Part shown: one piece after another, positions 1 through 5,867 of the stretch
Position numbering within the stretch: the stretch's first letter is position 1
Layout: every line of letters begins with the position of its first letter
From: Candidatus Zixiibacteriota bacterium
Lineage (GTDB): Bacteria > Zixibacteria > MSB-5A5 > GN15 > FEB-12
Length of the DNA stretch: 8,086 nt
NCBI GenBank assembly: GCA_022570975.1
Contig: JACZYS010000117.1
Span: 1-8,086 of the forward strand
Direction of reading: 5' to 3'
Program-made: the position numbers and the translations under genes
Notes under the pieces: generated by a model
What the model saw: only the letters and a program-made list of their open reading frames with translations
Told to the model about the DNA's origin: nothing
Database searches by the model: none

Positions 1-22
1 TGTCGGATTAAATAATTTGTAT

Positions 23-29
23 AGGAAGG
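23..29 (+). promoter_or_regulatory. Ribosome binding site that sets the comM start
   Basis: The purine run AGGAAGG ends 5 nt before the ATG at 35. The same frame also opens with a TTG at 17, but that codon lies upstream of this Shine-Dalgarno sequence and has none of its own. Family proteins begin with a short Met-Leu-x-Lys type N-terminus, which also favours the ATG at 35. Confidence 0.7.
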
Positions 30-34
30 CAATC

Positions 35-1573
35 ATGTTATCAAAAATCATATCAGCAGCAACAATTGGTGTAGACGCGTATTCTGTCGAAGTAGAAGCA
101 GATATCCAACAACAACTACCGGCTTTTATAACTGTTGGTCTCCCCGAAGGAGCTGTACGAGAATCAAAAGAAAGAGTCACCTCCGCAATCAAGAATTCAG
201 ACTTTGTCTTCCCTCCAAAAAAAGTCACCATTAATTTAGCCCCTGCTGATATTAAAAAAGAAGGCTCTGCCTTTGACCTTCCTATTGCCGTAGGCATCCT
301 GGCAGCCACTGGACAGATTTTAAAAGAGACATTTGATGATTATGTTATGATGGGAGAACTCTCTTTGGACGGTGCCTTGAGACCGGTGCCGGGAATCCTT
401 CCCATGACTATGAGTTTTAATACAGGCAACGGATTAAAAGGAATTATCGTCCCCAAAGAAAATGCTCGTGAGGCGGCCATGGCCGGTACTCTTCCGGTCT
501 ATCCGGTTGGCTCACTTCAGGAGACAATCCATTTTCTGGAAGACAAGTCTACGGTTAACAAGTTCACGGTTGACATTAAAGAGGTCTTTGAAACTGCCCA
601 CAAATATTTGAACGACTTCTCCGATGTCAAAGGACAGGAGTCGGCAAAAAGAGCTCTGGAAGTTTCCGCTGCCGGAGGGCATAACATAATTATGATTGGT
701 CCGCCCGGCTCAGGAAAGACAATGCTGGCCAGAAGAGTACCTACAATTTTGCCGGACCTCTCAATAGAAGAAGCACTTGAAACCACAAAAATCCATTCCA
801 TTGCCGGGAGGCTTGCAAGTAATGCCGCCCTGATTGCTACTCGTCCATTCAGGTCACCGCACCATACAATTTCATACGCCGGACTGATTGGAGGCGGAGC
901 TATCCCAAAACCGGGAGAGGTCTCCATGGCTCACCACGGAGTTTTGTTTCTGGATGAACTGCCGGAGTTCAAGAAAGATGTTCTGGAGATGCTCCGACAG
1001 CCAATGGAAGATAACCAGGTCACTATTTCCAGAGCACTGTCAACTATTACCTATCCGGCCGGTTTCATGCTTGTTGCCGCCATGAACCCCTGCCCATGCG
1101 GTTATTTTGGTGATATGAATCACGAATGTAACTGCAGTACTTCGGAAATACAAAGGTATATGTCCAGAATATCCGGCCCCCTGCTTGACAGAATAGACAT
1201 CCATATAAACGTCCCCTCGGTAAAAATCAAAGAGCTTTCATCAGAAACTTTCGGAGAAAAATCAGAAAATATCCGCAAGAGAGTTAACAAGGCCAGGAAA
1301 TTTCAGTTGGAGAGATTTGCCAGCGAAAAAAACATATTCTCAAACGCTAATATGGAATCCAGAGACATAAGAAATTACTGCAAAATTGACGATAAATCAC
1401 AGTCACTTCTGTTGTTGGCGATAACCCAGCAAGGTCTCTCGGCAAGGGCCTATGACCGAATTTTAAAAGTAGCCAGAACAATTGCCGACCTGGCCGGCTT
1501 TGAAAAAATTGAAATGGGTCATATAGCCGAGGCTATTCATTACAGAACATTAGACAGAAAACTCTGGGTATAA
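35..1573 (+). CDS. comM: ComM/YifB family Mg-chelatase-like AAA+ ATPase
   Basis: This is a cytoplasmic AAA+ ATPase of the YifB/ComM family (512 aa, the usual family length of about 500). In naturally transformable bacteria such as Vibrio, ComM is a hexameric helicase that promotes branch migration during integration of incoming DNA; in other bacteria the role is less clear. Residues about 14-135 form the Lon-protease-like (ChlI) N-terminal domain. The Walker A motif GPPGSGKT is at 222-229 and the Walker B motif VLFLDELPEF at 303-312. Four cysteines in a CPC...CNC arrangement (353, 355, 365, 367) are the family's presumed metal-binding knuckle. The GPLLDRIDI segment (near 381-389) supplies the likely arginine finger, and the C-terminal LSARAYDRILKVARTIADL stretch is the sensor-2 helix and Mg_chelatase_C domain. 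All key residues are present, so the gene looks intact. Upstream context is cut off by the window edge. The next gene is convergent, and no clear terminator lies between them. Confidence 0.96.
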   Translation: MLSKIISAATIGVDAYSVEVEADIQQQLPAFITVGLPEGAVRESKERVTSAIKNSDFVFPPKKVTINLAPADIKKEGSAFDLPIAVGILAATGQILKETFDDYVMMGELSLDGALRPVPGILPMTMSFNTGNGLKGIIVPKENAREAAMAGTLPVYPVGSLQETIHFLEDKSTVNKFTVDIKEVFETAHKYLNDFSDVKGQESAKRALEVSAAGGHNIIMIGPPGSGKTMLARRVPTILPDLSIEEALETTKIHSIAGRLASNAALIATRPFRSPHHTISYAGLIGGGAIPKPGEVSMAHHGVLFLDELPEFKKDVLEMLRQPMEDNQVTISRALSTITYPAGFMLVAAMNPCPCGYFGDMNHECNCSTSEIQRYMSRISGPLLDRIDIHINVPSVKIKELSSETFGEKSENIRKRVNKARKFQLERFASEKNIFSNANMESRDIRNYCKIDDKSQSLLLLAITQQGLSARAYDRILKVARTIADLAGFEKIEMGHIAEAIHYRTLDRKLWV

Positions 1574-1717
1574 AGTTTGACTCATATCCTTACTTGATAA
1601 CAAAGCTGAACATAAATCTATTATACTTAGAATGTTATTCCTTAATTCTTCAATGCTTTCTGATTGAAATGTGCGTTAATAAGTGCCTAATGTTCTGATA
1701 ACCTTCTTGGGGATGTA
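1574..1717. other. Short convergent intergenic region, no clear terminator
   Basis: This 144-bp AT-rich gap separates the comM stop from the stop of the minus-strand XRE gene. The best inverted repeat is a weak 6-bp stem with an 8-nt loop (TTCAAT at 1649-1654 with ATTGAA at 1663-1668). It has no T-run on either side, so it is not called a terminator. Nothing else was recognised. Confidence 0.5.
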
Positions 1718-1918
1718 TCAAGACGTTGCTTCATCTTGAAAAATATCTTCTATCGACAGTTCAAATAACCGGGCAGACCTGAATGCTAATGGTAAACTGG
1801 GATCAAATTTCCCTTTCTCAATTGCATTAATCGTTTGCCTTGAGACATCCAGTGCAGAAGCCAGCTGTGCCTGAGTCCAATCTCGTTCAGCGCGAAGTAC
1901 TTTTAATCTATTCTTCAT
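1718..1918 (-). CDS. Small XRE-family (Cro/CI type) transcriptional regulator
   Basis: This is a 66-residue stand-alone DNA-binding protein made almost entirely of one Cro/CI-type helix-turn-helix. Residues about 4-12 form helix 1. TQAQLASALDVSRQTINAIE (15-34) holds the scaffold and recognition helices, with recognition residues around SRQTIN (26-31). The KGKFDPSLPLAFRSARLF segment and an acidic tail (IEDIFQDEATS) complete the fold. Small regulators of this kind (YozG-like) are commonly found beside a small membrane protein and are generally thought to repress their own operon. Here the start ATG overlaps the upstream membrane gene's stop by 4 nt (ATGA). The Shine-Dalgarno AGGA lies inside the end of that gene, about 8 nt upstream, so the two are almost certainly co-transcribed and translationally coupled. 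The palindrome at 2362-2380 is the likely target. The identity of the fold is secure; the regulated process is unknown. Confidence 0.9.
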   Translation of the reverse strand: MKNRLKVLRAERDWTQAQLASALDVSRQTINAIEKGKFDPSLPLAFRSARLFELSIEDIFQDEATS

Positions 1919-2337
1919 CGGTATTTCCTATTGCCGAGGATAATTCCTACAATGTAGGTAAGGGCCATTAGCATAATCAGGTGGGAAATTTCTGGCTCAA
2001 AAGAAATGAGTCTAATGTCTTCCAGAAGTTCGTAACTGACTCCAACAACCAATCCAACACCCAATGCTAATGCCATAGCGTCAAGTTGGATTTTTTGCTG
2101 TAATTCGTCAAGCCCGTTCAAGTGTCGTTTATTAGCCGCAATCATCCCAAAGCCAATCACTAAATGAGCCAGGATCCCAAGAATAGTTGGTAAAGTATTG
2201 AAGTCCCAAAGGTACTTGGGGCCAAAAGCAGCCAACGCAGTTGCCGCAAGCCATGTTCCTGTCCACAAGGCAAGATTGGCAGTGTTTTTGCTGATTCGGC
2301 AAGTCAATTCGTTCGATTCGGTCACTTGTTCTTTCAT
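1915..2337 (-). CDS. Four-helix membrane protein paired with an XRE regulator
   Basis: This is a 140-aa predicted inner-membrane protein of unknown function. Four hydrophobic segments are visible: about 22-40, 50-68, 88-104 and 117-134. They follow a polar N-terminus without an obvious cleavable signal peptide. Between helices 2 and 3 lies an amphipathic stretch, LDELQQKIQLDAMALALG (76-93). A similar DELQ-KIQL-A motif is familiar to me from small membrane proteins encoded next to YozG-like XRE regulators, so this looks like one of that recurrent pair. No catalytic motif, cysteine pair or metal-ligand cluster is evident, and a transport or sensing role cannot be assigned. The start ATG follows the Shine-Dalgarno AAAGGAAG (plus positions 2345-2352), and a near-consensus promoter lies about 45-70 bp upstream. 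The gene is first in its operon and ends inside the start codon of the regulator. Confidence 0.82.
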   Translation of the reverse strand: MKEQVTESNELTCRISKNTANLALWTGTWLAATALAAFGPKYLWDFNTLPTILGILAHLVIGFGMIAANKRHLNGLDELQQKIQLDAMALALGVGLVVGVSYELLEDIRLISFEPEISHLIMLMALTYIVGIILGNRKYR

Positions 2338-2361
2338 AAGTCTACTTCCTTTGTCATAATG

Positions 2362-2380
2362 TTAAGTTTACTTTACTTAA
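2362..2380. promoter_or_regulatory. Candidate operator of the XRE regulator (19-nt palindrome)
   Basis: TTAAGTTTACTTTACTTAA is an imperfect palindrome centred on 2371. Outer arms of 6 bp match perfectly (TTAAGT with ACTTAA), and 7 of 9 pairs match overall. It contains two adjacent TTTAC direct repeats (2367-2371 and 2372-2376). It begins at the last base of the minus-strand -10 element and covers the expected transcription start, so a bound repressor would block initiation. Assigning it to the XRE protein encoded by the same operon is inference from position and symmetry. Confidence 0.5.
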
Positions 2381-2408
2381 TTATGCCTTCAATCTTTTGA
2401 TATGTCAA
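2380..2408 (-). promoter_or_regulatory. Sigma-70-type promoter of the membrane protein/XRE operon
   Basis: Reading the minus strand, a perfect -35 hexamer TTGACA (plus 2403-2408) is followed by a 17-bp spacer and the -10 hexamer CATAAT (plus 2380-2385, one mismatch from TATAAT). Transcription would begin near plus position 2373 and leave a leader of about 35 nt before the membrane-protein ATG. This is the best promoter match in the window. Confidence 0.7.
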
Positions 2409-2421
2409 GTACATTTTACAA

Positions 2422-2438
2422 AAAGATTGATAATCTTT
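2422..2438. repeat. Inverted repeat upstream of the XRE operon promoter
   Basis: AAAGATT-GAT-AATCTTT is a perfect 7-bp inverted repeat with a 3-nt centre. It lies 14 bp upstream of the -35 hexamer of the minus-strand promoter. It is not followed by a T-run and is far from any stop codon, so a protein-binding site is more likely than a terminator. A further TTTAC element (2436-2440) overlaps its right end. Confidence 0.35.
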
Positions 2439-2802
2439 ACTTTTCTTGGAGCGCGGCAAAAGCTTATATTAGCTAAACCCCAAGAACACAGTGAATTAGC
2501 AGGAAAAAAGCGTTGAATATTAGGTTTTAACAAAAACCGCTACGCTGGATTTTAAGCAAGAATCAACAATATCACAGGAACAACTGTCTGTATTTCAGAA
2601 ATATGAGAAACTAATTAAATCGAACAAGTACATTACAATGTTGCAACCCTCACCTCTGTCAAGTGTGACCTAATCATCAAAATAGCACTTGGGTTTTGGG
2701 AAATACTATAGTTGAATAACTGTTCTCGAAGAAGTGTTTGATAGAAATTAAAAAAAACTTGTGCTGTACTAAAATAGTGGCAAAGCCAAAAGCAAAAACA
2801 AC

Positions 2803-2831
2803 TTGATAAAGATTTTAGACTAATCTATATT
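2803..2831 (+). promoter_or_regulatory. Candidate sigma-70-type promoter of the STAS gene
   Basis: TTGATA (2803-2808) and TATATT (2826-2831) are separated by 17 bp, each close to consensus. Initiation near 2838 would give a leader of about 47 nt. The surrounding DNA is very AT-rich, so chance matches are likely and the call is tentative. Confidence 0.4.
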
Positions 2832-2884
2832 GGTTTCAAGTTATAAGCCTTAGAATTATAAAATCAGATGAAAAGGTAAAAAAT

Positions 2885-3220
2885 ATGAAATTTGATGACA
2901 AATTAGATGGCGAGATTGCAATAATTTCTATCAGCGGAAAAATTATGGGAGGTGATGAAACTACCTTATTTCATGGCAAAATCCACGAATATCTTTCTGC
3001 CGGAAAGAAAAACATCCTCATAGATTTGGAAAAAGTTGACTGGATGAATTCGGTTGGTCTGGGTATGCTTATTTCTGCCTTGACAGCTGTCAAAAATGGT
3101 GGCGGCAGGCTGGTATTGGCAAATATTACCAAAATTGAATCAATCCTGACAATTACCAGACTTATTACAGTATTTGAACATTATGATTCACTTGATGCTG
3201 CAAAAGGTTCATATTCTTAA
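2885..3220 (+). CDS. Single-domain STAS protein (anti-sigma factor antagonist family)
   Basis: This is a cytoplasmic protein of 111 aa consisting of one STAS domain, the size of SpoIIAA/RsbV antagonists. In those systems the unphosphorylated antagonist binds an anti-sigma kinase and releases a sigma factor or other target; phosphorylation of a serine breaks the interaction. Here beta-strands IAIISISGKI (11-20) and NILIDLEKV (43-51) lead to the conserved loop WMNSVGLGML (53-62). Ser56 is the expected phosphorylation site and the GLG that follows is intact. The Asp that usually precedes the Ser is Asn55, a conservative change. The last strand and helix (RLVLANI and IESILTITRL) are also typical. 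The Shine-Dalgarno AAAAGG (2871-2876) lies 8 nt upstream. The gene appears monocistronic, with its own terminator. No kinase (RsbW/SpoIIAB), PP2C phosphatase or sigma gene is in the window, so its partner is unknown. Confidence 0.9.
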   Translation: MKFDDKLDGEIAIISISGKIMGGDETTLFHGKIHEYLSAGKKNILIDLEKVDWMNSVGLGMLISALTAVKNGGGRLVLANITKIESILTITRLITVFEHYDSLDAAKGSYS

Positions 3221-3247
3221 TAGAAAAAGATTATAGATAATTTATTG

Positions 3248-3295
3248 ACTCTCCATATTTATATGGCTTAATCATATAATTATGGAGAGTTTTTT
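3248..3295 (+). terminator. Rho-independent terminator after the STAS gene
   Basis: ACTCTCCATA (3248-3257) pairs perfectly with TATGGAGAGT (3281-3290). The stem continues inward to 3265/3273 with one T-T mismatch (3258/3280), leaving a loop of about 7 nt. The run TTTTTT (3290-3295) follows. It begins 27 nt after the STAS stop and would separate this gene from fbaB. Confidence 0.88.
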
Positions 3296-3330
3296 ATTTT
3301 GGTCAGGGAGAGAATAAATATTTAATCCTG

Positions 3331-3372
3331 TTGATATTATATTCAAAACAATTTATCTATCTGCTGTATAAC
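3331..3372 (+). promoter_or_regulatory. Weak candidate promoter region for fbaB
   Basis: Since the strong terminator at 3248-3295 should insulate fbaB from the STAS gene, a promoter is expected between 3296 and 3394. TTGATA (3331-3336) is followed 17 bp later by the poor hexamer TATCTA (3354-3359). A better -10, TATAAC (3367-3372), has only TTCAAA (3342-3347) at a long 19-bp spacing. Neither pairing is strong. Confidence 0.25.
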
Positions 3373-3394
3373 ATACAAATAAGCGGAGATTATT

Positions 3395-4447
3395 ATGTTA
3401 AATGAAATAGAAAAACTCTTAGGTGATAACAAGGACCTTTTGACTTACAAAGCAAAAGGGATAGATAAATCAAGACTTCATCTGCCGGGCCCCGGTTTTA
3501 TCGAAGATGTTTTCTCACAGACAGACAGATCTCCCGAAGTTCTGAGTTCACTCAAAAAGGTTTACTCAAGTGGGAGGTTGGCCGGAACTGGTTACCTCTC
3601 AATACTGCCAGTTGATCAGGGAATTGAGCATTCTGCCGGAGCCTCTTTTTCTCCCAATATTGATTATTTTGATCCGGGGAATATCGTGGAATTGGCAATT
3701 GAAGGTGGCTGTAACGCCGTTGCTTCAACATATGGTGTTTTGGGAGCAGTTTCCAGAAAGTATGCAGACAAGATTCCGTTTATTATGAAACTCAATCATA
3801 ATGAAATGCTTACTTATCCTAACAAATTTGATCAAGTCATGTATGCATCGGTCAAGAATGCATTAAACATGGGTGCTGTGGGAGTGGGAGCTACAATTTA
3901 TTTTGGTTCCGATCAGGGAATGAGACAGCTGCAGGAAGTTTCTGATGCTTTTGCGGCGGCACATGAGCTGGGCATGTTCACCGTACTTTGGTGCTATTTG
4001 AGAAACCCGGCTTTTAAAACATCTGAAAAAGACTATCATGCCTCGGCAGATTTAACCGGCCAGGCAAATCATCTGGGTGTTACTATTGAAGCAGATATTA
4101 TAAAACAAAAACTTCCCGCAAATAATGGCGGATTCAGGGATCTCAAATTTGGCAAGACCCATGACAAAGTTTATGATGAGCTGGCCATAGATAACCCAAT
4201 TGAGCTCACTCGCTATCAGGTTGCTAACTGCTATATGGGAAGGATAGGTCTTATTAACTCCGGCGGTGCATCATCCGGTGCAGGCGATTTGGCTGACGCT
4301 GTTCGCACGGCAGTGATAAACAAACGTGCCGGCGGAACCGGACTAATTTCCGGTCGGAAAGCATTTCAGCGAGACAAGAAAGAAGGAATAGAGCTCTTAA
4401 ACGCCATACAGGATGTTTACCTCTGTAATGAAGTTACCATTGCTTAG
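3395..4447 (+). CDS. fbaB: Class I fructose-bisphosphate aldolase, FbaB (DhnA) type
   Basis: This cytoplasmic enzyme cleaves or forms fructose-1,6-bisphosphate from dihydroxyacetone phosphate and glyceraldehyde-3-phosphate through a Schiff-base lysine, without a metal. FbaB-type enzymes are often associated with gluconeogenic growth. The protein is 350 aa, the same length as E. coli FbaB as I recall it, with matching blocks throughout: GRLAGTGYLSILPVDQG (60-76), EHSAGASF (78-85), FDPGNIVELAIE (92-103), CNAVASTYGVL (106-116), MGAVGVGATIYFGS (159-172), SADLTGQANHLG (217-228) and DAVRTAVINKRAGG (301-314). ADIIKQK (233-239) carries the expected Schiff-base lysine, Lys237. The phosphate-binding glycine segments INSGG (287-291) and GLISGRKAF (316-324) are intact. 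The Shine-Dalgarno GGAG (3385-3388) lies 6 nt before the ATG. It is the first gene after a terminator, with a 66-bp gap before the protease gene, which may be co-transcribed. Confidence 0.97.
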   Translation: MLNEIEKLLGDNKDLLTYKAKGIDKSRLHLPGPGFIEDVFSQTDRSPEVLSSLKKVYSSGRLAGTGYLSILPVDQGIEHSAGASFSPNIDYFDPGNIVELAIEGGCNAVASTYGVLGAVSRKYADKIPFIMKLNHNEMLTYPNKFDQVMYASVKNALNMGAVGVGATIYFGSDQGMRQLQEVSDAFAAAHELGMFTVLWCYLRNPAFKTSEKDYHASADLTGQANHLGVTIEADIIKQKLPANNGGFRDLKFGKTHDKVYDELAIDNPIELTRYQVANCYMGRIGLINSGGASSGAGDLADAVRTAVINKRAGGTGLISGRKAFQRDKKEGIELLNAIQDVYLCNEVTIA

Positions 4448-4513
4448 ACTTAAAGTTATTAGATAGTTCAGTTGAAGATTTATTGATTCAATTTTTCTTA
4501 ATAAGGAGATACG

Positions 4514-5812
4514 ATGATGTCACTAAGAAATCTGTTCTCAGTTGCATCGGTTTGTATTCTTCTAATTCTTCCTTGCTCGGCCATACTTGCCGATTCACTT
4601 GATATTATTCCAGATAGTACAATTAATCAGATTGCAGACAGTTCGATTGAAACTGCCTCAATAGAGACCGAATCTGAATCAATTTATCCGTTGTCGCCTG
4701 AGCGAAAAGAAATGCTGGCCCGGTATTCGGCCTTTAAAAACATTTGGAGATTTATCAGTTTTTTTCTGGGACTGGGCATTATGGCTCTCTTTTTGTTTTC
4801 CGGGCTTTCGGCAAAAATCAGAGACTGGGCCCAGGTTGCAAAAAAGAAATTCTTTATCCTCTGGTTGTACTTAGTCATTTTTATGACAATAGATTATCTG
4901 CTTAGTTTTCCGTTTGAATTTTACAGAAGTTTTATTATCGAGAGCAATTATGGGTTCATGAATCAGACTTTCATGGAATGGTTTTCCGAAGGTCTGTTGA
5001 GTCTTCTGCTTTCTGCTTTGATCATAATAATTCCCGTCTGGTTATTATATTACACAATTGAAAAGCTAAAAAGATGGTGGCTGGCTTTTTCACTCGGTGC
5101 AATTCCATTTATTGTGTTCATGGTTGTTGTAACTCCGGTTTTTATTTCACCACTGTATAACGACTTTACTTCGCTTGAAGATAAACAACTTGAAAAAGAA
5201 ATACTGGCATTGGCAGAAGCCAACGGAATAGAAAATTCAAATGTATTCCAGGTAAATGCTTCCAAGCAATCGACAAAACTGAACGCCTATGTAACCGGAC
5301 TTTTTAATACTAAAAGAATTGTCTTATATGATACCATGATTAAGAATTTCACCTATGAAGAAATAAAATTTGTAATGGGGCATGAAATGGGGCATTATGT
5401 AATGAACCATCTCTGGAAAGGGCTGAGCCTGGTAATCATTTTTATCATGTTTTCCTTTTGGCTGACAGACAAAACTATTCATAAAATAATCCATAAGTTC
5501 AAAAACAGACTTAAATTTGAAAAGCTGGCAGATATAGCCTCACTTCCGCTGATTATGATTTATCTTTCACTAATTTCATTTCTGTTCAACCCAATAAGTA
5601 ACGGTTTCAGCCGTTACCTGGAGCATCGGGCTGATATTTACGGCATGGAAAATACTGAGGTATCGGGAGAATCTGCTGCCATAGCTTTTGATAAGCTCTC
5701 GGTATATAACCTCTCTGACCCGGATCCCCACCCTTTTATTGAGTTTTGGTTTTATGGCCATCCGTCTTTAAAAAAGAGAATGGAATTTGTAAGAGGATAT
5801 CAGAGACAATAA
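4514..5812 (+). CDS. Ste24-like M48 family membrane zinc metalloprotease
   Basis: This is a predicted integral-membrane zinc protease related to the CAAX prenyl protease Ste24 (432 aa, close to the usual 400-450). The zinc site is HEMGH (290-294) with the third ligand Glu370 in LEHRAD (369-374). Other hallmarks are KQSTKLNAYVTGL (251-263) with KRIVLYDT (267-274) before the active site, and GHPSLKKRMEF (415-425) near the C-terminus. Hydrophobic segments lie at about 77-98, 112-132, 160-180, 188-212, 301-317 and 341-360. An N-terminal hydrophobic stretch (7-26) ending near SAILADS resembles a cleavable signal peptide and is followed by a Ser/Glu/Ile-rich linker to about residue 58. Bacterial members are taken to work in envelope protein quality control rather than on prenylated proteins. 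The Shine-Dalgarno AAGGAG (4503-4508) fits either the ATG at 4514 (5-nt gap) or the one at 4517 (8-nt gap). The substrate is unknown. Confidence 0.93.
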   Translation: MMSLRNLFSVASVCILLILPCSAILADSLDIIPDSTINQIADSSIETASIETESESIYPLSPERKEMLARYSAFKNIWRFISFFLGLGIMALFLFSGLSAKIRDWAQVAKKKFFILWLYLVIFMTIDYLLSFPFEFYRSFIIESNYGFMNQTFMEWFSEGLLSLLLSALIIIIPVWLLYYTIEKLKRWWLAFSLGAIPFIVFMVVVTPVFISPLYNDFTSLEDKQLEKEILALAEANGIENSNVFQVNASKQSTKLNAYVTGLFNTKRIVLYDTMIKNFTYEEIKFVMGHEMGHYVMNHLWKGLSLVIIFIMFSFWLTDKTIHKIIHKFKNRLKFEKLADIASLPLIMIYLSLISFLFNPISNGFSRYLEHRADIYGMENTEVSGESAAIAFDKLSVYNLSDPDPHPFIEFWFYGHPSLKKRMEFVRGYQRQ

Positions 5813-5867
5813 AAAAATTGCACTTCTTTATTTAACATTCTAACTTAACTGAATGAAAGAAGAGCAG

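Larger units (their letters stand above)
2338..2884. other. 547-bp gene-free region between divergent transcription units
   Basis: This stretch separates the minus-strand membrane/XRE operon from the plus-strand STAS gene. Its left 100 bp holds the operon's promoter, palindromic operator and an upstream inverted repeat. Its right 80 bp holds the candidate STAS promoter and Shine-Dalgarno sequence. In the middle, 2524-2673 is a 49-codon plus-strand open frame with a protein-like composition but no start codon at its head and no Shine-Dalgarno sequence; it may be a gene remnant or chance. The remaining DNA is AT-rich with short A-runs. No tRNA, repeat array or insertion-sequence end was recognised. 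Confidence 0.6.

Noticed and set aside
517..927. Minus-strand open frame of 136 codons inside comM
   Set aside because: It lies entirely opposite the highly conserved Walker A region of comM, has no family-like sequence, and is explained by codon bias of the real gene.
1649..1668. Inverted repeat TTCAAT/ATTGAA between comM and the XRE gene as a terminator
   Set aside because: The stem is only 6 bp and AT-rich, the loop is 8 nt, and neither strand has a following T-run.
2441..2800. Structured RNA, riboswitch or CRISPR array in the long spacer
   Set aside because: No regularly spaced repeats, no tRNA-like cloverleaf and no recognisable riboswitch core were found. Short inverted repeats such as AGTT/AACT near 2711 are at chance level in AT-rich DNA.
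4471..4496. Possible terminator between fbaB and the protease gene
   Set aside because: TTGAA/TTCAA gives a 5-bp AT-rich stem with a 10-nt loop before a T-run. It is too weak to stop transcription by itself, so read-through is more likely.
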